Shown here in pieces: positions 61,146 through 64,000 of a stretch of 64,000 nucleotides of DNA; positions within the stretch are counted from its first letter, which is position 1; the number at the start of each line of letters is the position of its first letter. The notes below the pieces were generated by a model. It did no database searches, was not told the DNA's origin, and saw nothing but the letters and a program-made list of their open reading frames with translations. Source of the DNA: Qipengyuania xiapuensis (GTDB lineage Bacteria; Pseudomonadota; Alphaproteobacteria; Sphingomonadales; Sphingomonadaceae). The DNA lies in assembly GCF_019711395.1 (NCBI RefSeq), contig NZ_JAIGNL010000001.1, positions 372,001 to 436,000 on the forward strand, read 5' to 3'. A program made the translations under genes and the position numbers.

Positions 61146-62000
61146 ATGTCCGATCCGCTCGTCCTTACCCTCTCCTGCACCGATCGCCCGGGGATCACCG
61201 CGCGGGTCACCTCTTTCCTGTTCGAGAGCGGGAGCAACATCCTTGAGGCGCAGCAGTTCGGGGATCGTGCCGCCAACGCCTTCTTCATGCGGGTCGAGTT
61301 CGATCCGGGCGAGACGGGCCGCGAGGAAATCCGCGAGGGCTTTGCGCCGCTGGCAACCGAGTTCGGCATGGACTGGAAGCTGGCGCTGCGTGATCGCCCG
61401 CGCAGGGTCATGATCATGGTCAGCAAGTTCGACCATTGCCTTGCCGACCTGCTTTATCGCTGGCGCATCGGCGAAATGCCGATGGAGCCGGTGGCGATCG
61501 TGTCGAACCACCCGCGCGAGGCGATCGAGCACACGCCGCTGGGAGACATTCCCTTTCATCATCTGCCGATCACGAAGGATACCAAGGGCGAGCAGGAAGC
61601 GCAGGTCCGCGAGCTCGCCGAACGCTACGACGCCGAACTGGTGGTGCTTGCGCGATACATGCAGATCCTCTCGGACGAACAGGCGGCGCATTTCGCCGGG
61701 CGGTGCATCAACATCCACCACTCTTTCCTGCCGGGCTTCAAGGGTGCCAAGCCCTACCACCAGGCCTACGAGCGCGGGGTCAAGATGATCGGGGCGAGCG
61801 CGCATTACGTCACTGCCGATCTCGACGAGGGTCCGATCATCCATCAGGCCGCCGAACCGATCAGCCATGCGGACAGCCCCGAAGAGCTCGTGCGCAAGGG
61901 CCGCGAGATCGAGAGCCGCGTTCTGGCCGAGGCCGTGCGCCTTCACCTCGAGGAGCGGGTGCTCCTCAACGGCCAGCGCACGGTGGTCTTCAGGAGCTGA
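61146..62000 (+). CDS. purU: Formyltetrahydrofolate deformylase PurU
   Basis: The 284-residue protein has an N-terminal ACT domain ([20 protein letters not shown]) and a formyltransferase-like domain with [20 protein letters not shown] and [13 protein letters not shown] holding the Asn, His and Asp of the family. It hydrolyses 10-formyl-THF to THF and formate, which PurT (4 kb upstream) can use. It is convergent with the quinohemoprotein gene at the window end. Confidence 0.94.
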   Translation: MSDPLVLTLSCTDRPGITARVTSFLFESGSNILEAQQFGDRAANAFFMRVEFDPGETGREEIREGFAPLATEFGMDWKLALRDRPRRVMIMVSKFDHCLADLLYRWRIGEMPMEPVAIVSNHPREAIEHTPLGDIPFHHLPITKDTKGEQEAQVRELAERYDAELVVLARYMQILSDEQAAHFAGRCINIHHSFLPGFKGAKPYHQAYERGVKMIGASAHYVTADLDEGPIIHQAAEPISHADSPEELVRKGREIESRVLAEAVRLHLEERVLLNGQRTVVFRS

Positions 62001-64000
62001 TCACCGCGCCGCGACGCGCGTCTTGGCGCGTTCGAGCTCCATCTCCTTGTCCTCGTTGGCGCGCTTGATGACGTACTGGCGGATCGCTTCCACCTCGTCC
62101 TCGCTGAGCGATTGAGAGAAGCTCGCCATGCCATTGTCCTGCAGCGCGCCCCCATGGACGATCTGCAGCCATGTCGAACGGTTCTCGAGAGCGCCCGAAC
62201 GCCTGAGGTCGGGAAGCTCGGTCGAGCCGACAGCAGCCGGTGCGTGGCAGACCGCGCAGTAGCGGGCGTATTTCTCGCGGCCGAGCTCGATCGTCTGCGC
62301 GCTGGCTTTCGACAGCGGCGGATCAAGCGGGGCGAGCGCGAAGTCGGGCTCATCGGGAAGCTGCGCCTCGCCGCCGAGCTTGAACACCAGCAATCGGCTG
62401 ATGTTACGCACCGGCTTCATCTGGTCGATCAGCTCGCCATCCGCAGTGATCGCGAAAGCGCCGCCCCAGCCTGCAAGCACGGCGACATATTGCTCGCCGT
62501 TCACCGTATAGGTCATCGGCGGGGCAACAATACCGGTCTGCGCGGGGAAGCTCCAAAGCTTGTCTCCGGTCTTGGCGTCATAGGCGGAGAATTCGCTGCC
62601 CGAATTGCCCTGGAAGACCAGACCGCCGCCCGTGGCGAGCAGGCCGCCGTTCCACGGCCCGGGATGTTCGACTTCCCAGCGCGGTTCCTGTGCGACCGGA
62701 TCCCAGGCGACGAGCTTGCCCTTGATCGTGCCGAGGATTTCGCGCCGGATACCGAGATCGGGGGGCAGGTCGCCCGCGCCGATATCGAAACCGATGTTGA
62801 AGCCGCGCGCGCGGTCGGGCTTCCAGTTCGCTTCCGGCTTGTAGAGCATCGCGGCCTCGAACGCCGGGATGTAAACGAGGTTCTCGCCCGGGTGGTATGC
62901 CATCGGGTGCCAGTTATGGCCGCCCAGCGGTCCGGGCATGACGATCGCGGGTTGGCCGGTCACGTCGATCCGGGTTTCGGGATTCATGATCGGGCGACCG
63001 TCGTCGGTCATGCCAGTCGACCAGTTCAGCGGGATGTAGGGCTCTGCCGAAATGAACTCGCCCGTCGCGCGGTCGAGGACGTAGAAATAGCCGTTCTTGG
63101 GTGCCTGCATCAGGACCTGACGCTCGCGCCCGTCGATTTCCATGTCGGCCAGCACGATGTGCTGCGTCGCCGTGTAGTCCCAGGTCTCGCCCGGCGTGGT
63201 CTGGTAATGCCAGACATATTCGCCCGTATCGGGCCGGATCGCGACGATGCTGGAAAGATAGAGGTTGTCGCCTTCACCCGTCCCGTCGGGGCCGGGGCTG
63301 CGATAGGCGCGGTTCCACGGGCTCCCGTTGCCGACACCGATATAAAGCAAGTCGAGATCGGGGTCGTAGGCCATCGAATCCCAGACCGTGCCGCCACCGC
63401 CGATGCTGTCCTCGCCGCTCAGCGCATCGCCGCTCCAGGTCTCGGCTGCTGCCTTGAGGTATTCGGGCGCATCATCCCCATCGTCTCCGGGTACGGTGTA
63501 GAAGCGCCAGAGCTCTTCGCCGTCCTCGGCGTCATAGGCCGCGATATAGCCGCGCACGCCGAACTCGGCGCCGCCGCTTCCGATCAGCACCTTGCCGTCG
63601 ATCACGCGCGGCGCGCCGGTGATAGTGTAGCTCTTCGTCTGGTCGACCGTGACTTTCTCCCAGGCCACTTCGCCGGTGTCGCGATCGAGCGCTACTAGCC
63701 TGCCGTCGAGCGTGCCGAGGAAAAGGTGGTCGCCCCAGGCGGCGAGGCCGCGGTTGACCACGTCGCAGCAGGCTTTCACGCCCGTCTCGCCGGGCACTTG
63801 CGGGTCGTAGCTCCACAGCGGTTCGCCGGTCGCGGCGTCGAAGGCGAAGACCTTGCTCCACGCGCTGGTCACGTAAAGCTTGCCGTCCATGACGAGCGGG
63901 GTCGCTTCCTGACCGCGGGCCGTGTCCATGTCGGCAAACCATGCGAGGCCGAGATCGCCCACGCTGTCGCGATTCACCTGGTCGAGCGGCGAGAAGCGCT
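62001..64000 (-). CDS. PQQ-dependent quinohemoprotein dehydrogenase, 5' end outside window
   Basis: The open frame runs off the right edge (RFSPLDQVNRDSVGDLGLAW), so the signal peptide and first part are missing. The beta-propeller part shows tryptophan-docking repeats, the vicinal disulfide pair in KACCDVVNRG, and WDYTATQH with the likely catalytic Asp. A C-terminal cytochrome c domain has CAVCHAP. This is the type II alcohol dehydrogenase layout of the periplasm. The substrate could be a primary alcohol or other; it lacks the XoxF/MxaF layout because of the fused heme domain. Confidence 0.9.
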   Translation of the reverse strand, partial: RFSPLDQVNRDSVGDLGLAWFADMDTARGQEATPLVMDGKLYVTSAWSKVFAFDAATGEPLWSYDPQVPGETGVKACCDVVNRGLAAWGDHLFLGTLDGRLVALDRDTGEVAWEKVTVDQTKSYTITGAPRVIDGKVLIGSGGAEFGVRGYIAAYDAEDGEELWRFYTVPGDDGDDAPEYLKAAAETWSGDALSGEDSIGGGGTVWDSMAYDPDLDLLYIGVGNGSPWNRAYRSPGPDGTGEGDNLYLSSIVAIRPDTGEYVWHYQTTPGETWDYTATQHIVLADMEIDGRERQVLMQAPKNGYFYVLDRATGEFISAEPYIPLNWSTGMTDDGRPIMNPETRIDVTGQPAIVMPGPLGGHNWHPMAYHPGENLVYIPAFEAAMLYKPEANWKPDRARGFNIGFDIGAGDLPPDLGIRREILGTIKGKLVAWDPVAQEPRWEVEHPGPWNGGLLATGGGLVFQGNSGSEFSAYDAKTGDKLWSFPAQTGIVAPPMTYTVNGEQYVAVLAGWGGAFAITADGELIDQMKPVRNISRLLVFKLGGEAQLPDEPDFALAPLDPPLSKASAQTIELGREKYARYCAVCHAPAAVGSTELPDLRRSGALENRSTWLQIVHGGALQDNGMASFSQSLSEDEVEAIRQYVIKRANEDKEMELERAKTRVAAR

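Overview
The window is compact bacterial chromosome: high GC (roughly 64 percent by eye), almost gap-free, with many ATGA/GTGA start-stop overlaps and frequent GTG or TTG starts. The gene families (mutM, ubiE, ubiB, coaBC and dut in order, an FzlA-like GST, a LytTR protein beside DUF2306, fused PabB-PabC, PhhA, PhaZ) suggest an aerobic alphaproteobacterium of the Sphingomonadales, most like the Erythrobacteraceae. This placement is inference from protein character, not from a database search. I see no rRNA, tRNA, CRISPR array, IS element, phage gene or plasmid function. The window looks like core chromosome with a few accessory genes.

Layout. 1-14 kb: the 3' part of a membrane diguanylate cyclase, a thioesterase plus S9 peptidase pair, aminopeptidase P, a VOC-cupin pair, a periplasmic EF-hand protein followed by an OmpR-type two-component system, a HerA-like ATPase, and a coupled pabBC-rluA-arfB run. 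14-23 kb: rpmG, lolA, a probable structured RNA, xth, ribA (apparently starting at CTG), a GNAT, then on the minus strand an SPFH/RHH/hydrolase/membrane protein/psd block behind a striking 30-bp palindrome, and recQ. 23-30 kb: two acidic lipoproteins, an acyl-CoA dehydrogenase/CoA-transferase/thiolase operon, PPK2, phenylalanine hydroxylase, a second candidate structured RNA, and a tandem pair of paralogous lipoproteins with matching terminators. 30-39 kb: GlsB-like membrane protein, uppP, an M13 peptidase, an ABC exporter, PHB depolymerase under a PhaR-like operator, a lipoprotein, an L,D-transpeptidase and a SpoIIAA-like protein. 39-43 kb: a glutathione-dependent formaldehyde detoxification cluster. 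43-53 kb: an FzlA-like protein, a low-GC hypothetical gene, mutM, ubiE, ubiB, a CoaBC with a large acidic insert, dut, yebC, a 31-residue membrane microprotein and ruvC. 53-64 kb: a YffB-type ArsC-like protein, a glycerophosphodiesterase, ubiG, lysC, purT, DUF2306 facing a membrane LytTR regulator, nitronate monooxygenase, purU, and the 3' part of a quinohemoprotein dehydrogenase.

How the genes work together. frmA and fghA turn formaldehyde into formate, purU releases formate from formyl-tetrahydrofolate, and purT uses formate for purine synthesis, so the window holds both sources and a sink of formate. ubiE, ubiB and ubiG belong to ubiquinone synthesis. lolA, several lipoproteins, the L,D-transpeptidase, uppP and psd serve the envelope. 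The strongest leads for something new are the SPFH/RHH operon with its palindromic operator, the LytTR/DUF2306 pair with AlgR-like repeats between them, two terminator-ended structured RNAs with C-rich loops, the acidic insert in CoaBC, and two very small membrane proteins.
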